From contig JALHMH010000025.1 of assembly GCA_022844165.1 (NCBI GenBank), positions 1 through 64,000 on the forward strand: 64,000 nt of DNA, in the 5' to 3' direction. The notes beneath the pieces are model-generated. The model was not told where the DNA came from. It saw only the letters and a list, made by a program, of their open reading frames with translations, and searched no databases. Origin of the DNA: Lysobacterales bacterium (lineage in GTDB: Bacteria; Pseudomonadota; Gammaproteobacteria; Xanthomonadales; SZUA-5). Position numbers and translations under genes: made by a program. Positions 32,910 through 41,676 of this stretch are shown in pieces (positions within the stretch are counted from its first letter, which is position 1; each line of letters begins with the position of its first letter).

Positions 32910-34163
32910 TCAAAGACCCAGCGACTTGAGCGCCTGTTCAGCGTTCTTTTGCGATTCCGGAAAACCTTTGGCCTGTCGAAAAGCGGCAGCCGCTGCAGCC
33001 TCGTTGCCGCTGTCCATTTCCGCGATACCGAGGTTGTAATACGCATTGCCGAGCTGTTTGATTTTGCCTTTCTCGATCGCCCTGGAAAGTGCTATCCGGG
33101 CCTCTTGCGGCTTTTCCTGGTCGAGCAAGATCTGGCCGGCATACAAATCCGCCGTGCCATCGTCTGGCGATAACTCGGCGCCCTGCCGGAAAAAGTCCAG
33201 GGCAGCGGTCAGGTCTTCGGCATCGTAATACGCCTCGCCTATCTGCAGCATCCGGTCTTTGGCTTTCTGGACGATGCCCTTGTCGACGCCCTCGCGCATG
33301 GCGGCGGCGGCGTCTTTGGGACGATCCAGGTCGCGATAGGCCACGTACAAATTGAGATAGAGGTTCTCTTCGGTCATTTTGCCCTGCGAGCGATAGCCCT
33401 CCAGCAAAGCGACCGCGTCCTGCGCCTTCTCGCCTTCGAGCATTTGCACCGTCAAAAAATTGACGAACTCCAGGTCGTCGGGGGATTTGGCCAATACTTC
33501 GCGCCCGAATGCGATGCTGTCCTCGACACGCCCCAGGGTCAGCAGGCTGTTGGCCTTCATCTGCGCCCAGGCGCGCTGCGGGGCTTCACCGGTGGCATAG
33601 GCCTTGTCGATATAAACCAGCGTGTTCTCGTAGTCTTCCTGATCAAAGTAATTTTTCGCTTGCAGCGCCCAGTTGTTGCCTGTGATCGGGTCACCGTCTT
33701 TTGCCCAATCGTCAAAAGCCACGATTGACTCGGCGAACTGCTCGTTCACGTGATACATCTCCGCGATCGTCAGCTTTAGCGGGAAATGCTCGGCATTCGG
33801 CAGGGCATCGGTCGCCAGAGCTGCCTCGAAGGACGCGATCGCCTCGGGCATCTGCTCCTGGTTGTAATGCACGAAACCACGCAATTGGTGGATCTTCGCC
33901 TTTTCGTAAGGCGTGGTCTTGCCGGCTTCCAGCTTTGCCAGAGCATCCAGCGCACCCGCGAAGTCGTCGGCCTCGTACAACTCAGAAACCTTGCCGTAAG
34001 CCTTGACGAACTTCGAACTCGATTGCGGTTTTTTGTCTTCGCGACCGCTCTTGCTGACGGTCGACGTTTCCTTTTTATCGCGGTCACGCTGCGCTGTTGC
34101 GCTCGGCACAATCAATGTGAGAGACGCGCCCATCAGTATTGCGGACATCCAGAACTTGATCAT
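32910..34163 (-). CDS. Periplasmic tetratricopeptide-repeat protein upstream of tonB
   Basis: A 417-residue protein with a signal peptide (MIKFWMSAILMGASLTLIVP, cleavage after ATA) and about eight TPR units (residues 55-410), for example ALDALAKLEAGKTTPYEKAK and YYNLGIAEMDSGNEAAAAAA. Strong ribosome binding site GGAGGAAAC before ATG 34163. It precedes tonB by 167 bases on the same strand, and a similar TPR gene in front of tonB-exbBD is seen in related gammaproteobacteria. Likely a periplasmic assembly factor for TonB-dependent transport; the partner is unknown. Confidence 0.85.
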   Translation of the reverse strand: MIKFWMSAILMGASLTLIVPSATAQRDRDKKETSTVSKSGREDKKPQSSSKFVKAYGKVSELYEADDFAGALDALAKLEAGKTTPYEKAKIHQLRGFVHYNQEQMPEAIASFEAALATDALPNAEHFPLKLTIAEMYHVNEQFAESIVAFDDWAKDGDPITGNNWALQAKNYFDQEDYENTLVYIDKAYATGEAPQRAWAQMKANSLLTLGRVEDSIAFGREVLAKSPDDLEFVNFLTVQMLEGEKAQDAVALLEGYRSQGKMTEENLYLNLYVAYRDLDRPKDAAAAMREGVDKGIVQKAKDRMLQIGEAYYDAEDLTAALDFFRQGAELSPDDGTADLYAGQILLDQEKPQEARIALSRAIEKGKIKQLGNAYYNLGIAEMDSGNEAAAAAAFRQAKGFPESQKNAEQALKSLGL

Positions 34164-34272
34164 GTTTCCTCCTCCGTCACACGAACATCACAACGATTTC
34201 GACCGCAATTTGGGGTGAAACACTCCCAAGCAGCTTCAGCGCAAGTATAGGCGGCGCGTGGCGCGCCTTCGT

Positions 34273-34707
34273 CTACTTGCTCTTGCCGCGCTCGAGCGGC
34301 AATTGATCCTGTTGCCATGACGCCAGTCCGCCTTTCAGGCAATAGACCTCCGCAAAGCCCGCTTTGCGTAACTTCTCCGCCACTTCGCCGCACTGCATCC
34401 CACTTTGGCAGTACAGCAAAACGCCGCTCTGTTTGAACTTGCTGAGTTCCTTGGCGTCTGGATCGACCTGTGAGGGCGTCAAATGACGCGCACCGCGAAT
34501 GTGGCCCTTGTCGTAATCCGAGGTGGGCCGCAAATCCACCAGCAACGATTGGCCCGCATTGATCTTGCGCGTGAACTCGAACGTCGTCAGATCGGCAGTG
34601 CCTTTCCTGGCTTGACGAAGCTCGTAGACCAGCCATGCCACCAGCAGCCCGACAAATAGCGTCCAGAGCACCGGATGATTGCCGACAAACTCGAAAAACT
34701 GCGTCAT
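34273..34707 (-). CDS. Membrane-anchored rhodanese-like sulfurtransferase
   Basis: A 144-residue protein with one N-terminal transmembrane helix (about 10-30, HPVLWTLFVGLLVAWLVYEL) and a cytoplasmic rhodanese domain. The active-site loop is LLYCQSGMQCG with the catalytic Cys; LVDLRPTSDYDKGHIRGARH is the conserved entry. It belongs to the YibN/GlpE-like single-domain group that carries persulfide sulfur. It lies between the TPR gene and a divergent transglutaminase-like gene. A role in sulfur relay for cofactor or tRNA modification is typical but unproven here. Confidence 0.88.
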   Translation of the reverse strand: MTQFFEFVGNHPVLWTLFVGLLVAWLVYELRQARKGTADLTTFEFTRKINAGQSLLVDLRPTSDYDKGHIRGARHLTPSQVDPDAKELSKFKQSGVLLYCQSGMQCGEVAEKLRKAGFAEVYCLKGGLASWQQDQLPLERGKSK

Positions 34708-34927
34708 GCGTGATGCCGCTCACGCCAAAGGGCCGCGGATTATGCACGGAGAATTTGCGCTTGGGTGGCCGTGTTGACAGCGCCATGCCTGGTTCCGGCC
34801 AGCACGCAACATTTTGTCGTTTTGTCTTCCGTATCGATGCCCTTACCCGTAGCCTCCGTCAGCGTTGCGCTTCGCCCACGTGGTGTGGCTGTTCACTGCT
34901 GGTTTCAAACGTTAGCGGAGGGGTGGC

Positions 34928-36139
34928 ATGAACTGGGTTCGACGTTCGCTGTTTGGAGCGAGTTCGCTGTGCGCAACGGCGCGCTCGGTCTTTGGCTGCG
35001 GGTTGTTGCTTGTCGCAACGCAGTTGTACGCCGCCGAATGGGAGCCGTTTGTTGCGCCTTTCAACCAGATTTTCCCATCGGTCGAGATTGCCACGGCAAC
35101 GATGGAATCGGACGGCGAAAAGGACGAAATGGTGATTGGCGATGACATGTCGATGATCGGCGTGTCGGTGACCGCAGCGCGTTCGGGCCAGCGCGTTCGG
35201 GTGACAGTATCGATGCCCGCATTGATGGCCGACAGCACAATCACTGCAACATTGCCGAAGGCGGGTCAGACCTACGAGATTTATCCGACGCTGCGCTGGA
35301 ACTACACGGCTCTGATGAAGGTACGCCAGGCGCGCCCGGAGACGGTGAGTTTTGAGGTCAGTCTGGATGGCGCGCCACCCGAACAAAGAGCGCTACGGGC
35401 GCGCCTGCGCAACATCAATGACGCGTTGTACTACGTCGACCCTGATCCCGAGGCCAGCGATGACGATCTTGACTTCAATTGGATGTTCGCTGCCTACGTC
35501 AACGAAGACAGCCCGCTCGTCGACGAGATCTTGAAAGAGGCGCTGGATTCGGAGCTGGTCAGTTCCTTCGATGGCTACCAGAGCGAAGACCAGGATCTGG
35601 TGTATGCCCAGGTGTTTGCGATTTGGTACACGTTGCAACAGCGGGGCATCCGCTACTCGAACATTACCGCGACCTCAAGTACGCACCAGAACGTGCACTC
35701 GCAGAATGTGCGTTTTATCGAACAGAGCTGGCGCAATACGCAAGCCAATTGCGTAGACGGCAGTGTGCTGTTCGCGTCGATTCTGCGCAAGATCGATATC
35801 GCGCCGGTGTTGGTACTGGTGCCAGGGCATATGTTCCTGGGTTTTGCGTTGGACGAAGAAGCCAGTGAAATGGCGTTTCTGGAAACAACGATGTTGGGCG
35901 ATCACGATCCGGGGAAGGTCGATCGACAGATGAGAAATCTCGCCAGAGACATCAGCGACGACGAAGACGTGCAGCAATCGTTCCTGGTGTTTGCCGCAGC
36001 CCTCGACAACGCTCGCGAGCAGGTCGAAGAAGCCGGTGAAAAGTTCGAAGACCCCAATGAAGCGAACTATCAGATCATCGACATCGCCGCTGCGCGCGAA
36101 TACGGGGTCATGCCGATTACGACGCTGGAAACGCAGTGA
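34928..36139 (+). CDS. Secreted transglutaminase-like protein
   Basis: A 403-residue exported protein (signal about 1-36, FGCGLLLVATQLYAA). The second half contains a transglutaminase-like core: NCVDGSVLFASILRK with Cys275, followed by VLVPGHMFLGFAL with His301, the expected Cys-His order; Asp is probably in the strand after. The first half (about 45-180) is a beta-rich domain of unknown function. The AIWYTLQQRGIRYSNITATS helix precedes the Cys as in the family. Such proteins are usually periplasmic peptidase-like or cross-linking enzymes. The neighbouring DUF1684 lipoprotein on the same strand may be linked. Confidence 0.75.
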   Translation: MNWVRRSLFGASSLCATARSVFGCGLLLVATQLYAAEWEPFVAPFNQIFPSVEIATATMESDGEKDEMVIGDDMSMIGVSVTAARSGQRVRVTVSMPALMADSTITATLPKAGQTYEIYPTLRWNYTALMKVRQARPETVSFEVSLDGAPPEQRALRARLRNINDALYYVDPDPEASDDDLDFNWMFAAYVNEDSPLVDEILKEALDSELVSSFDGYQSEDQDLVYAQVFAIWYTLQQRGIRYSNITATSSTHQNVHSQNVRFIEQSWRNTQANCVDGSVLFASILRKIDIAPVLVLVPGHMFLGFALDEEASEMAFLETTMLGDHDPGKVDRQMRNLARDISDDEDVQQSFLVFAAALDNAREQVEEAGEKFEDPNEANYQIIDIAAAREYGVMPITTLETQ

Positions 36140-36263
36140 GCAGCGATACCGCTTCGCGCCGCTCGTCGAGTGTCTGAACCCAAAAGGCCGTTGTGGCCCA
36201 TTGTGCATCGGTCGGAACCGAGCGGTACACTGTTCGGCCCGGCATCGCAGGTGAGCGGTCGAT

Positions 36264-37139
36264 ATGTGGAACAAGTTGAGAATAGGAATTTGCGCCTTGA
36301 CACTCAGCGGTTGCGCCGCCGCCGGCGATCATCAGGCGGAAGTCGACGACTGGCATCGGCAACGGATTGAACGACTCACCGCACCGGCTGGTTGGTTGTC
36401 GCTCGTCGGTTTGCATTGGTTGACGCCGCCAACATCGCAGAGCATCGGCAGCGATGCGAACAACTCGGTGCGGCTCGCGGTTGGGCCCGCGCACCTGGGC
36501 ACCATTTCCTGGGCCGATGGCCGCGCTTCTTTTGCAGCTGCCGCGGATGCAGCGGTGACTTTGGACGGCGCGCCGTTCGGCTTCGGGCCACTGCTCGCCG
36601 ATAGCAGCGAGAAGCCAACTTTGCTGCGGTTCGGCAGCGCCTCGCTCATCTTGATCGAGCGCGATGGTCGATTCGGTCTGCGCGTGCGCGATGAGAATGC
36701 AGAGACACGCAGGTTGTTCAAGGGTATCGAACGCTTCCCGGTCCAGGAAGATTGGAAAATCGATGCGGAGTTTGTTGCGCATCCAACAGCGCAGACCATC
36801 GAGGTCGCGACCGTGGTCGGTACGCTCGAATCGTATGCCAATCCGGGCGTCATCCGCTTTGAGCGCGACGGCAAGACACATACACTCCAGGCGCTGATCG
36901 AAAAAGGCAGCGAGCCCTACTTCATTATCTTTGCCGATCGCACCAGCGGCAAAGAAACCTATGGCATGGCGCGGTATTTGTACGCAGGCCCGCCCAAAGA
37001 CGGGCGCATCGAGATCGATTTCAACAGGGCCTATAACCCACCCTGTGTGTTCACGGACTTCGCAACCTGCCCGATGCCGCCAGACGGGAATCGGCTTGAC
37101 CTCCCGGTACGCGCCGGAGAGCGGATATACCGAAAGTAG
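36264..37139 (+). CDS. DUF1684 lipoprotein
   Basis: A 291-residue lipoprotein (MWNKLRIGICALTLSGC, lipobox LSGC). The C-terminal half carries the defining DUF1684 stretch: YNPPCVFTDFATCPMPPDG and NRLDLPVRAGE, preceded by FAD(R)TSGKETYGMARYL. The N-terminal half begins with WHRQRIERLTAPAGWLSLVG, typical for the family. DUF1684 has a flavin-like fold in related proteins but its reaction is unknown. It is followed directly by a tandem pair of family A repeats. Confidence 0.88.
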   Translation: MWNKLRIGICALTLSGCAAAGDHQAEVDDWHRQRIERLTAPAGWLSLVGLHWLTPPTSQSIGSDANNSVRLAVGPAHLGTISWADGRASFAAAADAAVTLDGAPFGFGPLLADSSEKPTLLRFGSASLILIERDGRFGLRVRDENAETRRLFKGIERFPVQEDWKIDAEFVAHPTAQTIEVATVVGTLESYANPGVIRFERDGKTHTLQALIEKGSEPYFIIFADRTSGKETYGMARYLYAGPPKDGRIEIDFNRAYNPPCVFTDFATCPMPPDGNRLDLPVRAGERIYRK

Positions 37140-37231
37140 CCCGAATTTCGACGAATCCACCGGGGACTTGCCAGGAAAAACGAACCCGGCATGACTTCCG
37201 GTCTTTCCCGCGGGCGTTTGGCGCGCTTAGG

Positions 37232-37403
37232 CTAGAGTCCTTGATGAAGCTGGATCTTGTCATTTGAGTCAAATTTTCTTAGGAGCGGCTTTGGCTTTTG
37301 CAGCCCCCTTGAGTCAAGGGGGCGCGCGAAGCGCGGGGTTGTGGCGAGTACGCTGTCGGACGAAGCCAACCATGCTCGGCGGTCTGAGGCGAAGCCTCGC
37401 TAG
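37232..37403 (+). repeat. Repeat family A, copy A2, CTAG to CTAG
   Basis: Starts CTAGAGTCCTTGATGAAGC and ends GCCTCGCTAG, the same ends as copy A1 at 4729. The first 36 bases after CTAG are identical in both copies. The hairpin CCCCCTTG/CAAGGGGG has the eighth pair changed from A-T to G-C relative to A1. It lies 92 bases after the DUF1684 stop. Confidence 0.88.
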
Positions 37404-37504
37404 AGAGTCTCACGGAGCCGGATTTCCTCATGTGACGCAAATTGGCAAGCACGCTGTCGAGCGAAGTCAACGGTGTCTGCCGGGTCGAGGCGAAGCCTTG
37501 CTGT
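37400..37504 (+). repeat. Repeat family A, tandem diverged copy A2b
   Basis: Begins at the CTAG shared with the end of A2. CTAGAGAGTCTCACGGAGCC, then GGATTTCCTCATGTGACGCA follow the start of A2 with many changes, and AAGCACGCTGTCGAGCGAAG with GGTCGAGGCGAAGCCTTGCT follow its end. The central hairpin segment is missing. It ends 26 bases before the histidine kinase ATG, so it occupies the kinase promoter region. Confidence 0.65.
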
Positions 37505-37529
37505 CAGCTCTTCTGCCATCGAGATCGGC

Positions 37530-38684
37530 ATGCGCCTGATCAGGCCTTTCACGCAGACCCAACTGTTGCGCTTCGCGGGCCTTTTCACCTGGGTCTGTGT
37601 TGGGATTTCACTGCCTTTTGTTCCTGTCCTGCGGACACCCGATGGCGACGCGATTGTCGTTTCGGTGACCGCCGCATATTTGGTATTCGGCGCAGCTTAC
37701 ATTTGGCTGACACGCGAAATGGACGGCGCCAACCGCCGGGTCATGTTTATTGCCGCACAACTGCTGATGACCGTCAGCGCACTGCTGTTCGCGTACCTGA
37801 CGGGAACTGGGATCGGCGCCATCTTGTTGTTGGTTTGCGCCAGTGTGCTGCCTTGGGTCCTGCCGATGGGCCACGGCATCGTCTGGTTGCTGGCGCAGAA
37901 TCTGGCCCTGTTGCCGGTCTTTCTGTCGCGACCGAACTTCAGCGTTATTGAGGCGGCGTTGCAGGTTGGCTTGTACCTGAGCCTGGCGACGCTGACCTTC
38001 ATCACGACCTATGTCGCACGTCGCCAAACCGAAGCGCGCGAGGAACTGCGCGTCGTGAACTCCGAGTTGCGGGCGACGCAGCTGTTGCTCGCCGAGAGCG
38101 AACGTGCGGCGGAACGGTTGCGCATCAGCCGCGAGTTGCACGATGTGGTTGGACACCACTTGACCGCGTTGACGCTCAATCTGGAAGTCGCCAGCCATTT
38201 GGTTCAAGGCAAGGCGTTGCTGCATGTCAAACAAGCGCAGAGCGTCAGCAAACAGCTGCTCACCGATGTTCGCCAGGTTGTGAGCGCGCTGCGTGGCAGT
38301 GATGCCATCGATCTCGAATCGACTCTGCAGGAGCTGGTTGCATCGGCGCCGGCGCCCGACGTGCGCCTGACCATGCCGACGCCATTCAAGCTGGACGATG
38401 GACGTCGCGCGCAGGTGCTCGTCAGGCTCACGCAGGAAATCCTGACCAACACCATGCGCCATGCGCGTGCGCGGCACCTTTGGCTCAATTTCGAACGCGA
38501 TGGCGATGTGATCGAGTTGGTCGCGCGCGATGATGGTCGCGGTGCGAGCGAGATAAAGCCCGGCAACGGACTGACAGGCATGCGCGAACGCCTCGAGGTC
38601 TTTGGCGGTTCGTTGGACATCGAAACACGCCCAGGATACGGTTTTGTCGTGCTGGCGCGTTTGCCACTGGAGAGCAAGTCATGA
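37530..38684 (+). CDS. NarL-type sensor histidine kinase
   Basis: A 384-residue kinase: six hydrophobic segments in residues about 8-165 form a membrane sensor, followed by a coiled linker (about 165-200), the HisKA_3 dimer/phosphorylation helix with His204 in SRELHDVVGHHLTALTLNLE, and a HATPase domain with DDGRGASEIKPGNGLTGMRE. The arrangement is that of the DesK/LiaS-like group. Start 37530 is preferred over 37473. The stop overlaps the start of the response regulator gene by ATGA. Signal unknown; the membrane sensor has no large extracytoplasmic loop. Confidence 0.92.
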   Translation: MRLIRPFTQTQLLRFAGLFTWVCVGISLPFVPVLRTPDGDAIVVSVTAAYLVFGAAYIWLTREMDGANRRVMFIAAQLLMTVSALLFAYLTGTGIGAILLLVCASVLPWVLPMGHGIVWLLAQNLALLPVFLSRPNFSVIEAALQVGLYLSLATLTFITTYVARRQTEAREELRVVNSELRATQLLLAESERAAERLRISRELHDVVGHHLTALTLNLEVASHLVQGKALLHVKQAQSVSKQLLTDVRQVVSALRGSDAIDLESTLQELVASAPAPDVRLTMPTPFKLDDGRRAQVLVRLTQEILTNTMRHARARHLWLNFERDGDVIELVARDDGRGASEIKPGNGLTGMRERLEVFGGSLDIETRPGYGFVVLARLPLESKS

Positions 38685-39337
38685 TTCGAGTTTTTTTGGT
38701 CGACGATCAAACCCTGGTCCGTCAGGGCGTGCGCAGCCTTTTGGAACTCTCGGACGCCGTCCAGGTCATCGGCGAAGCGCGCGATGGCGAAGAAGCCATC
38801 CTGGAAATCCCTAAGGTCAGGCCTGATGTGGTACTTCTGGACATGCGCATGCCTGGAAAGTCCGGGTTGGATGTTCTGGAGGCATTGTCTCGCGAAGGTA
38901 CGTTGCCGCCAACGATCATTCTCACGACCTTCGACGAGGACCAGCTGGTGCTCAATGGTCTGCGTGCCGGCGCGCGTGGCTTTCTGCTCAAAGATGTTTC
39001 TTTGGAGCAACTGATCAGCGCCATCAAAACCGTTGCGGAAGGCGGCTCGCTGGTGCAACCGGGTCTGACCGAACGCCTTTTGCGTGGTGTATCGACGCTG
39101 GAAAACAAGTTTGCCAGCCTGGAAGAGCCAGATCCGCTGACAGAGCGCGAAACCGAGATTCTGCGGTTGATGAGCGGTGGTTATTCGAACAAGGAAATCG
39201 CGCGCTCGCTGGATGTTGCCGAAGGCACCGTCAAAAACCACGTCTCCAACATACTGTCCAAACTCGGCGTTCGTGATCGCACGCGCGCAGTGCTCAAGGC
39301 CCTGGAGCTCGGGCTGGTTCAGGGCAGCAAAAAATGA
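38681..39337 (+). CDS. NarL/FixJ-type response regulator
   Basis: A 218-residue regulator: receiver domain (1-118) with phospho-acceptor Asp54 in VVLLDMRMPG, Thr/Lys switch residues (TTFDEDQL; FLLKD), and a LuxR-type helix-turn-helix (about 150-210; LTERETEILRLMSGGYSNKE, AEGTVKNHVSNILSKLGV). It is the cognate partner of the preceding kinase, with overlapping stop and start. Its targets are unknown; no divergent or downstream candidate operon shows an obvious site. Confidence 0.94.
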   Translation: MIRVFLVDDQTLVRQGVRSLLELSDAVQVIGEARDGEEAILEIPKVRPDVVLLDMRMPGKSGLDVLEALSREGTLPPTIILTTFDEDQLVLNGLRAGARGFLLKDVSLEQLISAIKTVAEGGSLVQPGLTERLLRGVSTLENKFASLEEPDPLTERETEILRLMSGGYSNKEIARSLDVAEGTVKNHVSNILSKLGVRDRTRAVLKALELGLVQGSKK

Positions 39338-39396
39338 CTCCCGACTCGGCGCTGCGGAGTGGTTTGAACAACGGCGGTGATCGCTCGATCGTCAGG

Positions 39397-40194
39397 TCAG
39401 CCAAACCGCTCCGTAGACTCGAAGAAGATGTCCCGATAGGCGACATAGATGCTGATCAAAAACATCGGGCCGACCACCAGCCAACCCAGCAGTAGCGGAA
39501 TCGTCGCCACAATGAGCAGCACCAGCATCACGATGCCGTAGAGCAAGAACGGCAAAATGTTGCGCAAACACGCGGCAAAACTACGCCGCAAAGATTCGAC
39601 CACGGTGATCGGATGCAGAGCGAGCAAGGTCGACGCAAACCACGCCGCCATGCTGATCGGCAATACCAACGCCAGAACGATCAACGACGCGAGTACGATC
39701 TTTTGCAACGTCTCAAGATTCGGCTCGAAGGTTCCAAACCCGTAAAGGGCAGCGAACGTCTCGCCACCGAGAAGCGGAATCATCACCAGCAAACTGATTC
39801 CCAATGTCGCCAGTGTCGTGATCAGTCCGAGCAGCAGAATGTTCGGCATTCGCTTGAACAACAGGTCCAGCGCATCCTGCTCGTTGGTCCGCCCGGTGCG
39901 GCGCTGACCGTCGAGCAATAACGCGGAGAAAGCCGCGAAGACCGGATAGATCACAGCGCCAAACAGCGGGCCGAGTAGCGGCACCATTTGCACCGCAATC
40001 GCCAGCACAATGTAGATGATGATCAGGATGATCCATAAGCCGGGAGAGCGCTTGAACAGCTCGAACGAACTTGAAATCCAGGCGACGCCACGACCGATGG
40101 GCCGAGTCAGTGGCTTTTCCAGCAATGCCTCATTGCCCGACTCGATGGGATCGACCACACTGGTCTGCGGCGCCGCATAAGGATTTCGATCCAT
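39397..40194 (-). CDS. BPSS1780-like integral membrane protein
   Basis: A 265-residue membrane protein beginning MDRNPYAAP, with an Ile/Leu-rich first helix (GLWIILIIIYIVLAIAVQMV) and five further helices. The GVAWISSSFELFKRSPGLW entry and the DGQRRTGRTNEQDALDLLF loop correspond to the BPSS1780 family of uncharacterised transmembrane proteins. The longer frame to 40362 was rejected because the family start motif is at 40194. It is convergent with the two-component operon and divergent from djlA. Confidence 0.75.
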   Translation of the reverse strand: MDRNPYAAPQTSVVDPIESGNEALLEKPLTRPIGRGVAWISSSFELFKRSPGLWIILIIIYIVLAIAVQMVPLLGPLFGAVIYPVFAAFSALLLDGQRRTGRTNEQDALDLLFKRMPNILLLGLITTLATLGISLLVMIPLLGGETFAALYGFGTFEPNLETLQKIVLASLIVLALVLPISMAAWFASTLLALHPITVVESLRRSFAACLRNILPFLLYGIVMLVLLIVATIPLLLGWLVVGPMFLISIYVAYRDIFFESTERFG

Positions 40195-40355
40195 CCGACT
40201 GACTCGAAGTGCAGAGCCCACAGAATAACCCACAACCCTTCGAGACCTGTCGGCGAGCGAATGGCACGCCTCGCCCTCTGCGACCGCACGAAGGGCACCG
40301 CGAAATCCCAAGCCCTTTGCAGAATGCACGAGTCGATCGCGGCTATGCTTGGCGG

Positions 40356-41144
40356 ATGGCACTCCCGGTCGCTCTCAACAAACTGGTTGGAAAGGCCCTC
40401 GGCGCTTCGTTGGGGATGGTGGTCGGCGGCCCGGTGGGCGCGCTGGTGGGCGCGGGCCTCGGGCACGCGTTCGATGCAGGTTGGTTGAACTGGCGCCTGG
40501 ATCGCGGCCTGGCTCGCGCCGATGGGCGGCGACAGCACATGGTGTTTTTGTTTCGTTGGCTGGGCCATCTTGCCAAGGCCGATGGCCGTGTCAGTGAACG
40601 CGATATCGAAGCGGTCCAGAAGTTGATGCAGCGGTTGAACTTATCGCCTAGGGAGCGCCGGGAGGCGGTGGATGCCTTTCAGTTCGGACGCCACAACGCA
40701 CCGGATCCAGGAGGCGACGTCCGCGGACTGCGCGCGGCGCTGGGCGAAGCCATCGACGAACAGGAGCTGTTGCGGGGGCTCGTGATGTTTGCGCTGAAGG
40801 ACGGCAAAGCCACGCTCGCCGAACAAGCGGTGCTGGAGAAGCTCGGGCACGCATTCGGGTGGTCGAAGGATCGTATCGGCGATTTCCTCCTACGGCCAAA
40901 AGACGCCGACGCCGGGCAACTGTCCAACGCATACGCGAAGCTTGGTGCAACGGCCGACTGCAGCGATGATGCGTTAACGCGGTGTTATCGACGTTCACTC
41001 GCGCAACATCATCCCGATAAACTGCAGGGCGCGGGCGCCACCGAAGCTGTGCTTCTGGCGGCTCAGGCGCAAACGCGAGAACTGCGTGCGGCCTACGAGC
41101 GCATCATGGCCGCACGCGCGGCGTTTCGTTTACCACCGCGCTGA
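40356..41144 (+). CDS. djlA: DjlA-like membrane co-chaperone
   Basis: A 262-residue protein: N-terminal Gly-rich hydrophobic segment (about 9-31, GKALGASLGMVVGGPVGALV), a TerB-like helical domain (about 60-175), and a C-terminal J domain with HPD in LAQHHPDKLQ. This is the DjlA architecture, in which the J domain stimulates DnaK at the inner membrane. Its 3' end overlaps the convergent yceI-like gene by 41 bases. Start 40356 fits the family. Confidence 0.9.
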   Translation: MALPVALNKLVGKALGASLGMVVGGPVGALVGAGLGHAFDAGWLNWRLDRGLARADGRRQHMVFLFRWLGHLAKADGRVSERDIEAVQKLMQRLNLSPRERREAVDAFQFGRHNAPDPGGDVRGLRAALGEAIDEQELLRGLVMFALKDGKATLAEQAVLEKLGHAFGWSKDRIGDFLLRPKDADAGQLSNAYAKLGATADCSDDALTRCYRRSLAQHHPDKLQGAGATEAVLLAAQAQTRELRAAYERIMAARAAFRLPPR

Positions 41145-41676
41145 TTTTCAGCCCTACTTCGTCGGAGAGTGTGCGGCGATTGGCGACCATGCCAAACTCC
41201 GAACGCCGCACGCTGCCGATCACTTCGATGGTGCACGCGACAATCGGCCGCTGGCTCAAGCATGCGGGTTTATTGACATCAAAGGTCACCTGGCGTTCTA
41301 CGCCGCGCAGGCTCAACCAGCCATCGACACGGGCTGTTCCGGCGGTCAACGCAAAGGGCTGGGAACGGAACTCGATCCATGGATGCCGCGCGACATCGAA
41401 GTAGTCCGAGGACTTGAGCATGCGCAAGTGCTGGGGATTTTTCATCGTGGCGCTGTCTGCGGCGACACGGGCTTGAATACTCACCATGCCCTCGACGATT
41501 TCTGCGCGACCGTCGAGCGCAAGAAACTGCCCGCGGCGTTTGATCATCCATAACAACGCCACATCGAAGTCGACGCGCGAAGCGCTGCTGTCGATGCTAA
41601 GGTCAATGTTCGATGGGTTTGCCATGGCGTGACCGCTAAGCAGCAAGCCGATCAAGGCTGGCCACCGCCGATTCAC
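41104..41676 (-). CDS. YceI-family periplasmic lipocalin-like protein
   Basis: A 190-residue exported protein (signal MNRRWPALIGLLLSGHAMA) with the YceI beta-barrel pattern: VDFDVALLWMIKRRGQFLAL, a middle SATMKNPQHLRMLKSSDYFD and the late GWLSLRGVERQVTFDVN. YceI proteins bind polyisoprenoid-like lipids in the periplasm. Its last 41 bases overlap the 3' end of djlA, on the opposite strand. It directly follows the sixA-like gene (adjacent, no gap), likely one transcript. Confidence 0.85.
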   Translation of the reverse strand: MNRRWPALIGLLLSGHAMANPSNIDLSIDSSASRVDFDVALLWMIKRRGQFLALDGRAEIVEGMVSIQARVAADSATMKNPQHLRMLKSSDYFDVARHPWIEFRSQPFALTAGTARVDGWLSLRGVERQVTFDVNKPACLSQRPIVACTIEVIGSVRRSEFGMVANRRTLSDEVGLKISAVVNETPRVRP

